In this document: positions 42,954-51,780 of the stretch, in pieces
How the letters are laid out: the number at the start of each line of letters is the position of its first letter
Numbering within the stretch: the stretch's first letter is position 1
Assembly (NCBI GenBank): GCA_945923775.1
Contig: CAMELR010000003.1
Span: forward strand, 1-64,000
From: an uncultured Clostridia bacterium
GTDB taxonomy: Bacteria; Bacillota; Clostridia; Oscillospirales; Ruminococcaceae
Length of the DNA: 64,000 nt
Reading direction: 5' to 3'
Position numbers and translations under genes: made by a program
The notes under the pieces: model-generated
Seen by the model: the letters and a program-made list of their open reading frames with translations, nothing else
Databases searched by the model: none
Told to the model about the DNA's origin: nothing

Positions 42954-43736
42954 GTGAAGCGGAACTTTATCCGTGAAAAAGCATTCGACGCTCGGAACAG
43001 CAGGTACAAAGAAGTTGAGTGGTACGAGTATTCGGAAGAGGAGCAGGAAGCTGTAAGGCAGAGCAGAAAGACTCGTGCCAGAGCCTCTCCACCGAAAATA
43101 AAGAAACTCAACGACAGCTACAGCCGCAAGCACTTCCGATGGCTATTATTCAACAACTTCGGTCGGGACGATTATCATGTAACCTTGACATTCGACGACA
43201 AGCACTTGAAGAAAGGCATATCGGATTGTAAGCGAGAGTTCGCTAACTACATAAGGCGGCTGAAACGCCTATACCAAAAGCAAGGCTTGTCGCTGCGGTA
43301 CCTTTATGTAATCGAGGGTAAGAATGACGGATCGCGATTGCATTACCACCTCATAGTAAACGGTGGTGTTTCCAGAGATGATATAGAACAGTTATGGACT
43401 TGCGGTAAACGCACGAACTGCGACCGCCTTCAACTTGACGATGACGGTACACTTACCGCTCTTGCGAATTATCTGATGAAATCACAGGACACCAAGAAGA
43501 AGTGCGAACGGAGCTGGAACGGATCACAGAATCTCAAGCGCCCCGACATTACCATTGATGACAACAAGGTATCAAGACGAGCAATGCGAAAAGTGCAAGA
43601 CGCTGCGAGGAACGATGAAGTACACGCTGTGATGAATTGTATTTATCCCAAGTACAAGGTAATCGACTTTGAGATAGGTCGTAACCCCGTAACAGGGCGA
43701 GATTATGCACGATTTAGAATGGTTCGGTTAGAATAG
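42954..43736 (+). CDS. HUH-endonuclease rolling-circle replication initiator (Rep)
   Basis: From GTG 42954 (7 nt after AGGGGG) the protein has 260 residues. It shows the three Rep motifs: VTLTF at 76-80, the metal-binding HUH motif at 130-132 (LHYHLIVNG) and the catalytic Tyr173 in YLMK. It resembles the G2P/ORF2 class of single-tyrosine initiators found in plasmids and small phages. Such proteins nick one strand at an origin hairpin and stay attached by the tyrosine. Its presence in a tailed-phage-like genome without visible helicase, primase or polymerase genes is unusual. Confidence 0.82.
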   Translation: MKRNFIREKAFDARNSRYKEVEWYEYSEEEQEAVRQSRKTRARASPPKIKKLNDSYSRKHFRWLLFNNFGRDDYHVTLTFDDKHLKKGISDCKREFANYIRRLKRLYQKQGLSLRYLYVIEGKNDGSRLHYHLIVNGGVSRDDIEQLWTCGKRTNCDRLQLDDDGTLTALANYLMKSQDTKKKCERSWNGSQNLKRPDITIDDNKVSRRAMRKVQDAARNDEVHAVMNCIYPKYKVIDFEIGRNPVTGRDYARFRMVRLE

Positions 43737-43894
43737 CGCAAGTTGGCGAAATCAATCGTGGAGTGATTAGAGGACATTTCCGCCCGGAAAATCAGACTAC
43801 GAAATCAAACAAACAGGTCAATATCCCCGAATGGGAGCGGCAAAAGCCCAAAAAAGCCGTGCGGAATCAATCGGGGAGCGATATAGGAGGAATT

Positions 43895-44248
43895 ATGAAC
43901 GAAGAAGCAATTAAAATGCTCGGTAAGCCGGGCGACGCAATGGAGCAGGAAATCATGGACTACATTTCTGCTCAATCCGATGAGGAACTGGAGAAGCGAA
44001 TCATCGAAAAGAAGCTGACTGTAAAGGCTTGTCTGGAATCTTGCTTTAAAAAGGGCAAAGCCTTTGAGGTTAAAAGGGGAAAGGAAGGGATTGCAAAGGT
44101 ATCCGAGGAGCAGCACTGGAAGTGGGTGCGGGAATATTTCGGGATTACCGAGGATATTAAGCCTGCCGGAAAACCTCTGCCAGTATCGGTGACACCTCCC
44201 AAAACGAGCGGCGCAAAGTCTGTCATTGATTTTGACGACCTTCTGTAA
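43895..44248 (+). CDS. PcfK-like protein
   Basis: A 117-residue protein, ATG at 43895 after ATAGGAGG. It resembles the PcfK family described from enterococcal conjugative plasmid pCF10. Mostly helical, with a conserved EEQHWKWVREYFGI segment. It lies directly before the PcfJ-like gene, the usual order. The biochemical role is not known. The 158 bp between rep and this gene contain nothing further that I can support. Confidence 0.7.
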   Translation: MNEEAIKMLGKPGDAMEQEIMDYISAQSDEELEKRIIEKKLTVKACLESCFKKGKAFEVKRGKEGIAKVSEEQHWKWVREYFGITEDIKPAGKPLPVSVTPPKTSGAKSVIDFDDLL

Positions 44249-44263
44249 AAAGGAGGCGGCAGT

Positions 44264-46390
44264 ATGATACCATACAAGGAATTAACAGCGTTGACGTTCT
44301 CGGAAGGCGTCAAGTTCAAGCGCGAGGCAAAGAAATTTTACAGCCACAAAGACCGTGCAGTATATTCTGCACAGACGTGTGTTGTAAAGAAGGGTTCAGA
44401 GCTAATCAGAGCGCTGGTTGTGTGCATCTATTTGGAAAAAAAGACGGACACCGGGTCTGAATGGAATCTGAGTGAGCGGCATTTCCTTACAGAAAACGGC
44501 GAAATGGCCGGGCAGGAATACCTTGGAGATGGAGAATTCCGGCGCGGGGATTTTAGGATAGGAAACGCGGGTGTCACGTTCGCCAATCAATGCTGGTACG
44601 ACTCAATTTCAAGCGACCTTAGATATGGATGGTCGGACGGATATGTTTTCCCATATAAGGACGCTGACGAAGTGATAGGCAGGTTCGTCCAGAGCTGCAA
44701 GGTGTTTTCCGGTTATGATGTTCATGACTTTAAGGAGGGCGATTTCAAGTCCGCTAGAATGCTGGAGTGGCTGGCCCAGTATCAACGTGACATTATGGAA
44801 AAGAAACAGCGGGACGCAGAGACTCGGAAGCGGCAGCGCATAAGCGATATGATGTCGCAGTTTACGGAACCGCCGGAGGAAGTCGGCAGATGGGTCTTTG
44901 GTGAGCGGCTCACACTTGCGCCGTGGTTTTACAGCTATGATCACAAGAGAATTCAGACGGGGAAATGTGCTGTCTGCAAGAAGAAGTCTGAACTTATCGG
45001 AATTAAGGACAAGTTGCGGACACGTTGTCCTAAGTGCGGCGCGGAGATCGAGTGTATTAATATTAACTCGAAACGATTTGGTAGAGAAAGGTCGGTGATT
45101 ACTTGGAATAAATCACACGATATCATATATCATCAGATCATCGATCAGAGGAGATTCATCAGCCGGTATTTCTTGGCGTATTCAACGTACACCTATAACG
45201 TATCCACAGCAAAGATAACTCGGAAGAATGAATTTATCGAATTCCGCCGCGACTTTTGGGAAATCGACGTTGGGGTTGCGAAAATACAATCTGTGTATGA
45301 AAAATTAGGCAGTCAATGGGGGAAATTACGGACAATGTATTGCAGGACTTACGGTTTGGGTGAGGCCTACCCCGGAAATCTGGTCGAAGTTTTACAAGCG
45401 ACCGGAATACCGGCGCTGCATAATATGGACATTAGACCGCTTTGCGAAAAGTTGGGATTGCACATTGCCGCGCTGATAAACGGGCTGAAAAGGAAGCCGA
45501 TAGTAGAGAACCTTGGAAAGGAACACCTGTACCGTTTAGCGGAAAGAATGATCCAAGGCTACGCAGACGACATAAAGGTTTGCGAGTCACTCAAGCCCTA
45601 CAAGTATCTGGGAGTCAGCCGTTCGGTGATACCCTATTTTGCGGAGATAGATGTGACGGATTCGCAGGTCAAGCTGTGGCGGAATCTGAAGCTTTCAGAA
45701 AAAGACGCTGAAGCATTTACAAGGCTGGTTAGGCTTAGCAACGAATATCTTGCGGAGATATCGGAGATCGTGCAGAGGTATCATCTGACTACTCAGCGGG
45801 TAAGCAACTATTTGGAAAAACAAAGTGCGAAATACAAAGACAAGGCGGCAATGTTCTGGAAGGATTATGTGGCGTCTGCCAAACAGCTGAAAATCGACTT
45901 AGCAGGAAACCGCGATCTGTTATTCCCACCAGACATAAAGAAAGAGCATGACCGGTGCAGTGAGCTGGTATTCATTCAAAAAAACGAAAAGCAGAGTGCA
46001 AGCTTGCAGGAGCGGGCATCCGTACTGGAGCCGCTTTCATGGCAGGATAAGAAATTTATTATTCGTCCGCTGCGGACCGTCGGTGAATTCGTCCGGGAAA
46101 GCACCGAACTTGACCACTGTGTAAAGACATACATAGAGCGCTGCATTGAAACTAAGGACAACATTTTTGCGCTGCGGAAGATCAACGAGCCGGATAAGCC
46201 GTTTTTTACAGTGGATATCAGTAACAGCGGAACGCTGAAAGAAAATCGCGGGCTGCATAATATTGCGCCGAACAAGGAAATAAGAGCTTTTGTGGATAAA
46301 TGGCTTAAAGTTGTAAAAAAGCTGCTGGAGAATTACTCTATTACCCCTGAATCTGCAAATGAACAGCAACGTGTAAGGATAGGAGAATAA
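44264..46390 (+). CDS. PcfJ-like protein
   Basis: The 708-residue protein contains a zinc-ribbon pair (CAVCKKKSEL...TRCPKCGAEIEC, about 237-265) and a C-terminal PcfJ domain with LDHCVKTYIERC, DNIFALRKINEPDKPFFTVDI and the terminal NKEIRAFVDKW helix. PcfJ proteins are found in conjugative elements and phages; a nucleic-acid function is suspected but not shown. It starts 15 bp after the PcfK-like gene. Confidence 0.75.
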   Translation: MIPYKELTALTFSEGVKFKREAKKFYSHKDRAVYSAQTCVVKKGSELIRALVVCIYLEKKTDTGSEWNLSERHFLTENGEMAGQEYLGDGEFRRGDFRIGNAGVTFANQCWYDSISSDLRYGWSDGYVFPYKDADEVIGRFVQSCKVFSGYDVHDFKEGDFKSARMLEWLAQYQRDIMEKKQRDAETRKRQRISDMMSQFTEPPEEVGRWVFGERLTLAPWFYSYDHKRIQTGKCAVCKKKSELIGIKDKLRTRCPKCGAEIECININSKRFGRERSVITWNKSHDIIYHQIIDQRRFISRYFLAYSTYTYNVSTAKITRKNEFIEFRRDFWEIDVGVAKIQSVYEKLGSQWGKLRTMYCRTYGLGEAYPGNLVEVLQATGIPALHNMDIRPLCEKLGLHIAALINGLKRKPIVENLGKEHLYRLAERMIQGYADDIKVCESLKPYKYLGVSRSVIPYFAEIDVTDSQVKLWRNLKLSEKDAEAFTRLVRLSNEYLAEISEIVQRYHLTTQRVSNYLEKQSAKYKDKAAMFWKDYVASAKQLKIDLAGNRDLLFPPDIKKEHDRCSELVFIQKNEKQSASLQERASVLEPLSWQDKKFIIRPLRTVGEFVRESTELDHCVKTYIERCIETKDNIFALRKINEPDKPFFTVDISNSGTLKENRGLHNIAPNKEIRAFVDKWLKVVKKLLENYSITPESANEQQRVRIGE

Positions 46391-46393
46391 CGC

Positions 46394-48001
46394 ATGGACA
46401 AATGTCAGTACTATAAGGGTACCGATTTGATTGGCACCGAAACCACAAAGATCCTCTGTTCATACATGACGAACGGTGGAAAGGTATTCAATAATAAAGA
46501 CCCGGAGGGAGCGGCGCTGATTCAGTGCTGCTGGCATGGTGGAGATAACTGTCCTATCATGGAAGAAACCGGGGAACCCGCACCGATACAGAACAGCTTC
46601 GATGAAATCCCACCTGATGTTGATGACGAGGACGATTTTGATGACGAGGATACGACGGACGAGAGCCCACAGCTGCAGGTTATTGCACACGCATTCCTAA
46701 GTGCTCCTGTGATGTGTCCTTATTTCGGGGACAAAGGAAAAGTTACAGTGAATCCGGTGCTCAAAGGAATGAACTTCGAATGTTCGCAATGCACCATGAA
46801 TTTCGTTAAGGAAAAAATAGCAATGGAATGGCTTTCTCGTTGCAGCGCTAATCCGGAAGGGTGCATTTATTATCGCAAGGCAAAAAAGGAGGAACAGCCT
46901 ATGGAACAGCAGACATTCACGACAGAAGTAACAACAAGTACGAATACGCAGGTGTCATCCGAGCGGCAGGACAGAGCGGCAAAGCTCACACAGCAGATCA
47001 TTGCAAACGGCAAAATAGCCGCCAGCTCCATGATAGAAATGGGCCGCGACCTAAAGATGGTTCGCGATGAGCGGCTTTTCACGGAGCTTGGCTTTGAAAG
47101 TTTCGAGGAATACTGCGAGAAGAAGTGCGGTATTGGAAAGCGCCACGGATACAACTTCATTCAGATTTACGAAAAATTCGGCGAGGAAAAGCTGAGACAG
47201 CTCCAGCAGCTTGGTATCACCAAACTGCTTGAAATAGCCAAGCTTGATGACGAAGATGCCGAGGACCTCATGCAGCACAATGATGTGAATAGTCTTTCGG
47301 TTCGCGAACTGAGCGCAAAGGTAGAGGAGTACCGGAACAAATACGAGCAGCTGACAATGTTGCTTGAGGAAGAAAAGAGCAAGACTGCTGAAAGCGCTTC
47401 TCTTGAATCACAGGTCGAGGAACTGAAAAAGCAGCTTGAAGCGGCAAAGCAGGAAAATGAAGCGCAGAACGCGGAAACGGCCAAAGAAAAAGAAGCGCTT
47501 TTTGCACAGCTCCGAGAGCTTGAAAGCCGACCTGCCGCAATCTCTGAGGAAGAGCGGAACGCGCTCATTCAGCAGGGCCGCGATGAGATGAGCAAGGAAA
47601 AAGACAAGCTTTTCGACACTACAATTGCGGTGGCAAAGAAGACCGCCGTGCTCGAGACAGAGAAGAAATTTGCGGGTGAGATTGACAAGCTGAAAGCTGA
47701 AAATGACGCGCTGCGTGAAAAGGCTGAAAGAGCCAAGGAATCCACAGCGAAAAAGTACGAGGACGAGCTTGAAAAGCTGAAATCCGAAAACGCTGCTTTG
47801 CAATCGAATGCACAGCCTGCGCCCGCGCCTGCTCCTACGAGCGGCGTAAAGGATAAGGTCAAGTTCTATCTGAGTCAGATAAAGGCTGCGTTCAATGCGG
47901 CGGCAGAGGCTATGAGTGAAGCTGATGATGAAGAACGTGAGACGCTCAAAACAGCCTTGAAAACAGCGCTGGAGCGCATGAACGATGCCTTGAATAATTG
48001 A
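46394..48001 (+). CDS. DUF3102-like/ParB-type protein with Cys-rich head and coiled coil
   Basis: The 535-residue protein has a Cys-rich N-terminal part (CQYYKG, CCWHGGDNCP, CPYFGDKG, CSQCTMNF), an acidic linker, then a DUF3102-like region (ANGKIAASSMIEMGRDLKMVRDERLFTELGFESFEEYCEKKCGIGKRHGYNFIQI) and a long coiled coil (about 300-470) followed by a Pro/Ala linker and helical tail. The middle domain is found in phage and plasmid proteins with a helix-turn-helix. Likely DNA binding; the precise job is unknown. Confidence 0.65.
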   Translation: MDKCQYYKGTDLIGTETTKILCSYMTNGGKVFNNKDPEGAALIQCCWHGGDNCPIMEETGEPAPIQNSFDEIPPDVDDEDDFDDEDTTDESPQLQVIAHAFLSAPVMCPYFGDKGKVTVNPVLKGMNFECSQCTMNFVKEKIAMEWLSRCSANPEGCIYYRKAKKEEQPMEQQTFTTEVTTSTNTQVSSERQDRAAKLTQQIIANGKIAASSMIEMGRDLKMVRDERLFTELGFESFEEYCEKKCGIGKRHGYNFIQIYEKFGEEKLRQLQQLGITKLLEIAKLDDEDAEDLMQHNDVNSLSVRELSAKVEEYRNKYEQLTMLLEEEKSKTAESASLESQVEELKKQLEAAKQENEAQNAETAKEKEALFAQLRELESRPAAISEEERNALIQQGRDEMSKEKDKLFDTTIAVAKKTAVLETEKKFAGEIDKLKAENDALREKAERAKESTAKKYEDELEKLKSENAALQSNAQPAPAPAPTSGVKDKVKFYLSQIKAAFNAAAEAMSEADDEERETLKTALKTALERMNDALNN

Positions 48002-48082
48002 TGAAAATGCTGGATTGTTTTCGGGTAGGGTTTACCCCTACTCGGAACCTATCCACAGCGATATAAGGAGGATATAAGTACA

Positions 48083-48589
48083 ATGACAATTATTGAAGCA
48101 CTTGATGTGTTAAAGGCTAATTCGGTACCCAAACCAAGTTCAATTTCGGCACTGCGTGAACCGAACATAGTTGTTCCGTATATACCAAGCATTCCAAAAG
48201 AGCAAATTTCAGAAGCTGAAAAGGAAGTGCTGTACGCTGCAAGGAGTGGCAAGCTTGGAATATCAATCAACGAAGTTGCTTCCGAAGTGCATGAGAACGC
48301 AAAGGACCATGGTTGGTGGGATGAAGAACGTAGATTCGGAGAGCTTATTGAATTGTGTCATTGCGAGCTATCCGAGGCGCTTGAAGAATATCGCAAAGGT
48401 CAACCTATAGTGGGAACATACAACGGCGATGACGGAAAGCCTGAGGGCATACCTGTGGAGCTGGCAGATGTAATCCTGCGCATACTCGATATGTGCGGAC
48501 GATACGGTATCGATATTGGAGCGGCAATCGCAGAGAAACACGAATACAACAAGACAAGGCCTTTCAAGCACGGCGGGAAGGTGATTTGA
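48083..48589 (+). CDS. MazG-like nucleotide pyrophosphohydrolase
   Basis: The 168-residue protein shows the all-alpha NTP pyrophosphatase pattern: LIELCHCELSEALEEYR (EExxE-like) and GIPVELADVILRILDMCGRYGIDI (ExxD). Such phage enzymes hydrolyse abnormal or alarmone-type nucleotides and may lower ppGpp. The ATG follows AAGGAGGATATAAG. It stops 1 bp before the AAA+ gene. Confidence 0.82.
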   Translation: MTIIEALDVLKANSVPKPSSISALREPNIVVPYIPSIPKEQISEAEKEVLYAARSGKLGISINEVASEVHENAKDHGWWDEERRFGELIELCHCELSEALEEYRKGQPIVGTYNGDDGKPEGIPVELADVILRILDMCGRYGIDIGAAIAEKHEYNKTRPFKHGGKVI

Positions 48590-48590
48590 T

Positions 48591-49487
48591 ATGAACGGAG
48601 AAACTAGGGATCTTATACGATATGTATGTATCGGAAAAGTTAAACTGGCGCGTCAGCAGGCAAGAAATATCCTTGAAGCCAACCATTTCGAAAAAGACAG
48701 GCATTTCAAGCAAGAAATGTTATACTGGCTAGACAAATCGGACAGTGCTTTTATCGAGCTGCCGAGTGACCTCAAATCACTGCTTGTTGCAGAACCGCCA
48801 AGCAATTATTCGGACAGTAAATTTCTGTTGCGAGAAAATGAAAAGGCAATAACCGAAAAGCTTTTGGCGACATATCGGGCGGCTGAAAGATTATCCAAAT
48901 TAGGTATATCGTATTACCCCGCTCTTATCCTTTATGGACAGAGCGGCTGCGGCAAAACCGAGATTGCACGGTATATCGCGTATAGAGCGGGTTTGCCGTT
49001 TGTTTATGTGAAATTTTCAAATCTTGTCGACGGTGTTTTGGGAAATACGCAAAAGAATATCGGAAAGATATTTAATTATGTTAGGTCAAATCCTTGCGTA
49101 TTGTGTTTTGATGAAATTGACACTATTGGGTTAGCAAGAGGGCAAAAAGACGATGTTGGAGAAATGAACAGGATTGTAATTGCTCTTATGCAGGAACTAG
49201 ACAGAATGCCGAACGATGTTATTATAATTGGCACAACAAACAGGTTTGAGGCTCTTGACAAGGCTCTTGTAAGGCGGTTTTCTCTGCATTATGAGGTCAC
49301 ACCCTTAACACATCAAGAAGCAGAGGAGCTTATTGATAAATTCTTCGGTAGTGCCGGAATGACACCTCCACCCAAAAGCAAATTGCTTGACGAAGAACTA
49401 TTGCGTGATAGAAGCATTCCAGCATACAAAGTCGTAAAATCGTGCACGGAATATATCGTACAAAAGGTCTTAGAAGAGGAGGTCTGA
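48591..49487 (+). CDS. AAA+ ATPase (FtsH/Cdc48-like core)
   Basis: The 298-residue protein has a helical N-terminal domain (1-95) and one AAA+ module: Walker A YGQSGCGKTEIA, Walker B VLCFDEIDT, sensor-1 IIIGTTNRF and the arginine pair LVRRFS. There is no protease or transmembrane part. It might load a helicase, remodel Rep complexes or regulate; the module is of the classic FtsH-like clade, not of DnaC type. It overlaps the region where the next gene's upstream ORF begins. Confidence 0.78.
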   Translation: MNGETRDLIRYVCIGKVKLARQQARNILEANHFEKDRHFKQEMLYWLDKSDSAFIELPSDLKSLLVAEPPSNYSDSKFLLRENEKAITEKLLATYRAAERLSKLGISYYPALILYGQSGCGKTEIARYIAYRAGLPFVYVKFSNLVDGVLGNTQKNIGKIFNYVRSNPCVLCFDEIDTIGLARGQKDDVGEMNRIVIALMQELDRMPNDVIIIGTTNRFEALDKALVRRFSLHYEVTPLTHQEAEELIDKFFGSAGMTPPPKSKLLDEELLRDRSIPAYKVVKSCTEYIVQKVLEEEV

Positions 49488-49489
49488 TA

Positions 49490-49969
49490 ATGCGTGAGAG
49501 AATCAGCCGTGGAAAACGGACGGACAACAACGAGGGCGAATTTGTTTACGGCATACCGGTAGAGGGTGAGCCATTATTAGGCATGGGCAAGCGAACCTAT
49601 ATCATTACCAAACCCGGAGTACAGTGGGTGGATGGGGTATATATGACCTATGACGAATGCATTGAGGTTGACCCTGATACCGTTAGTGACTATACCGGGC
49701 TTACCGACAGAAATAATAAGATGATTTTCGAAGGGGATATTGTTTCTGGAACTGCTTACTCAAGCGAATGGATAGGCGTAATTGTCTGGATTGATGAAAT
49801 TGCTACATTTGGCGTGAGATATTTCCACCGGACAGACCCGACTGCTTGGCAAAATAGCTCTATTCTCACAGCTGTATCAAGGCACAAGCAGGATAAATTT
49901 GCGGCGCAAGTTATCGGTAATATCTACGACAACCCAGAGCTGCTGAAAGGCGGTGCTGGCAATGAGTAA
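49490..49969 (+). CDS. YopX-family phage protein
   Basis: The 159-residue protein has the YopX signature YTGLTDRNNKMIFEGDIV and a C-terminal VIGNIYDNPEL. The ATG at 49490 lies after AGAGGAGG; the ORF track starts 16 codons earlier. YopX proteins are widespread in Firmicute phages and of unknown function. Confidence 0.8.
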   Translation: MRERISRGKRTDNNEGEFVYGIPVEGEPLLGMGKRTYIITKPGVQWVDGVYMTYDECIEVDPDTVSDYTGLTDRNNKMIFEGDIVSGTAYSSEWIGVIVWIDEIATFGVRYFHRTDPTAWQNSSILTAVSRHKQDKFAAQVIGNIYDNPELLKGGAGNE

Positions 49970-50666
49970 CAACTGGCTTGAAAAGACCAAGGAGAGCTAC
50001 AACGATTACTACAAGACATACCGAGCAGCTTGGTGCAGGAAGTCTGGGCTGCCTATGATGGACTCCTCTTGCTGGGAGCAGATACAAGCAGAAGATTTAT
50101 ACACCGTGAGTCGGGCGAAGAAAAAGCACGTCAGCATTGATATGAAAAAGGTCTGCGGGTGGTACCGAATTTGGCAAGGCTATGTGCCTATGTTCAAAGC
50201 CGTAAGGAAAGGCAAGGAAACGAATAGCAACACTATAACGATTGCTTCAAGTGATTTAAAACGCTGCGAGGAGTGCGATGAGCCGACAAAGCGCGTAAGC
50301 GGATTTTGGGATGGAGTGGGCGAAAACGGCGGTGATACGAGCGGCTGCTTTTACGATTGTGATAATACAGAGTGCGCTATAAAGCAGGACAGATGCAGAG
50401 AAAGTGCAGAGAAAACAATCGTTAAATTGAGTGTTCATGCACAGAATGAGGCCGCATCAACGAGTGCGGCACAGCTTAGAAAAATGAGACTTGACGCTAA
50501 AGTTTCCGTGGGAACGGCTGCGACACTTGCTGGGGTAACCGTTTCAGAATATACCGCAATGGAGGCTGAGAAGAAGCCTTTGCCTATAGATGTATACCAG
50601 ACATTGAGATTGGTTTTTTTTAATGCAAAACTTCTATGTCATAAGAAAGGAATGAAAGAATCATGA
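49962..50666 (+). CDS. Hypothetical protein with Cys-rich middle and C-terminal XRE-like helix-turn-helix
   Basis: The 234-residue protein overlaps the YopX gene end by 8 bases. A basic N-terminus is followed by a central Cys cluster (RCEECDEPTKR, GCFYDCDNTECAIKQDRC) that may bind metal, and a C-terminal HTH (LRKMRLDAKVSVGTAATLAGVTVSEYTAMEAEKK). Likely DNA-binding; no closer family recognised. Confidence 0.6.
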   Translation: MSNNWLEKTKESYNDYYKTYRAAWCRKSGLPMMDSSCWEQIQAEDLYTVSRAKKKHVSIDMKKVCGWYRIWQGYVPMFKAVRKGKETNSNTITIASSDLKRCEECDEPTKRVSGFWDGVGENGGDTSGCFYDCDNTECAIKQDRCRESAEKTIVKLSVHAQNEAASTSAAQLRKMRLDAKVSVGTAATLAGVTVSEYTAMEAEKKPLPIDVYQTLRLVFFNAKLLCHKKGMKES

Positions 50667-50684
50667 TTACGGAGGTGCCTCAGC

Positions 50685-51095
50685 ATGAAAGGCGAACTTG
50701 ATATTCATCGGTATCCATCAAAAAAGTATCGGTGCGAGGTGTGGACAGTCACGCTTTATCAATGGGCTTTTCCTCTTGATAACGAAAGGCGGCGTATCGT
50801 CAACGCGGTTCGCAAGATGAAAGGATTTGTCGGGTGGTGTGATCCGAAGATGTATTTCTGCGACAGAAGAGGAATGGTTTACTTTGCACTCTTTGACAAC
50901 GAAGAAAATGCTAAAAGCGCAATAATATCCGTTCATGAGAAATTCCCCACGCAGATTATTGTCAAGGGAACTTATAAGCATTACGCAGATAGAGATCCAA
51001 TAGAGCGGCCATGTAAAGATGATACCTGCGATGCCGAGGATTACTCTGATTTTCTAATCAATCATATAGGCCGAGGTGGCACGAAAGATGGCTGA
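50685..51095 (+). CDS. Hypothetical phage protein
   Basis: A 136-residue alpha/beta protein with a ferredoxin-like pattern (CEVWTVTLYQW, MVYFALFDNEENAKSAI). The ATG follows ACGGAGGTG. It overlaps the HsdS-like gene by 8 bases, so it may belong to the same modification module. No family recognised. Confidence 0.6.
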   Translation: MKGELDIHRYPSKKYRCEVWTVTLYQWAFPLDNERRRIVNAVRKMKGFVGWCDPKMYFCDRRGMVYFALFDNEENAKSAIISVHEKFPTQIIVKGTYKHYADRDPIERPCKDDTCDAEDYSDFLINHIGRGGTKDG

Positions 51096-51780
51096 ATACA
51101 TAACCATTGGCGATTGCGCCGCAATATTTCAGGGACGCAACATTGATAAAGCCAAACTGAACACCGAGGGCAAAGGCATACCCTACATTGTCGGTGCGTC
51201 CTGCATGAAGAACGCACGGCTGAAATGCGATAAGTACTGCGAGAACTATGAGAACGAAACCATATCGAGGCTCGGCGATATTCTGATATCTACCGTGGGT
51301 ACACTCGGAAAGGTCGCGATAAATGACATAGGCGACTGCGTTCTTTCCAAGCACGTCTGCGCAGTACGCTTCGTCCCGGAGATACTGCCCGAATACGGAC
51401 TGTTGTGCCTGTTGGCTTCTCTGAAACTCTGCATACCGCCGGACGATGGTTCGCAGACAGGTTTTTCCCGAAAGCTTGATTGCTCGGAGATTGAGAAACT
51501 CCCGCTGATATACATCGTACCCGATAAGCAGCGTGAAACCGTCGAGAAAATGGTACTTCTAGCGGCAACATTTCAGCAGAAACAACCGCAGGAAGATCCA
51601 AAAGATATGCCCGATGACCCAATCGAACTAGCAGAGTGGTTCAAGCGAAAATCATCAAAGTTACTCAAGGCGCAGAACCGCGCTCTTGATAAGATAGTAG
51701 CAACGATCAAATCCGGGTGGGACAACGCACCCGATGAAATAATACAGCTTATGTTGGAGGACATAAACGATGAGAATTGA
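51088..51780 (+). CDS. Stand-alone HsdS-like target recognition protein
   Basis: The 230-residue protein looks like half of a type I restriction specificity subunit: one target recognition domain (DCAAIFQGRNIDKAKLN..GIPYIVGAS...RLGDILISTVGTLGKVAI...LSKHVCAVRF) and a C-terminal helical spacer (QRETVEKMVLLA). No hsdR or hsdM is present. It overlaps the following methylase gene, so the pair could form a modification-only enzyme, or it could act as a decoy for host type I systems. The start ATG 51088 is chosen over GTG 51076 for its spacing from GAGGTGG. Confidence 0.72.
   Translation: MAEYITIGDCAAIFQGRNIDKAKLNTEGKGIPYIVGASCMKNARLKCDKYCENYENETISRLGDILISTVGTLGKVAINDIGDCVLSKHVCAVRFVPEILPEYGLLCLLASLKLCIPPDDGSQTGFSRKLDCSEIEKLPLIYIVPDKQRETVEKMVLLAATFQQKQPQEDPKDMPDDPIELAEWFKRKSSKLLKAQNRALDKIVATIKSGWDNAPDEIIQLMLEDINDEN

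Noticed and set aside
48591-49487. DnaC-type helicase loader
   Set aside because: The AAA+ core is of the FtsH/Cdc48 kind with a GTTN sensor; a loader role cannot be claimed.
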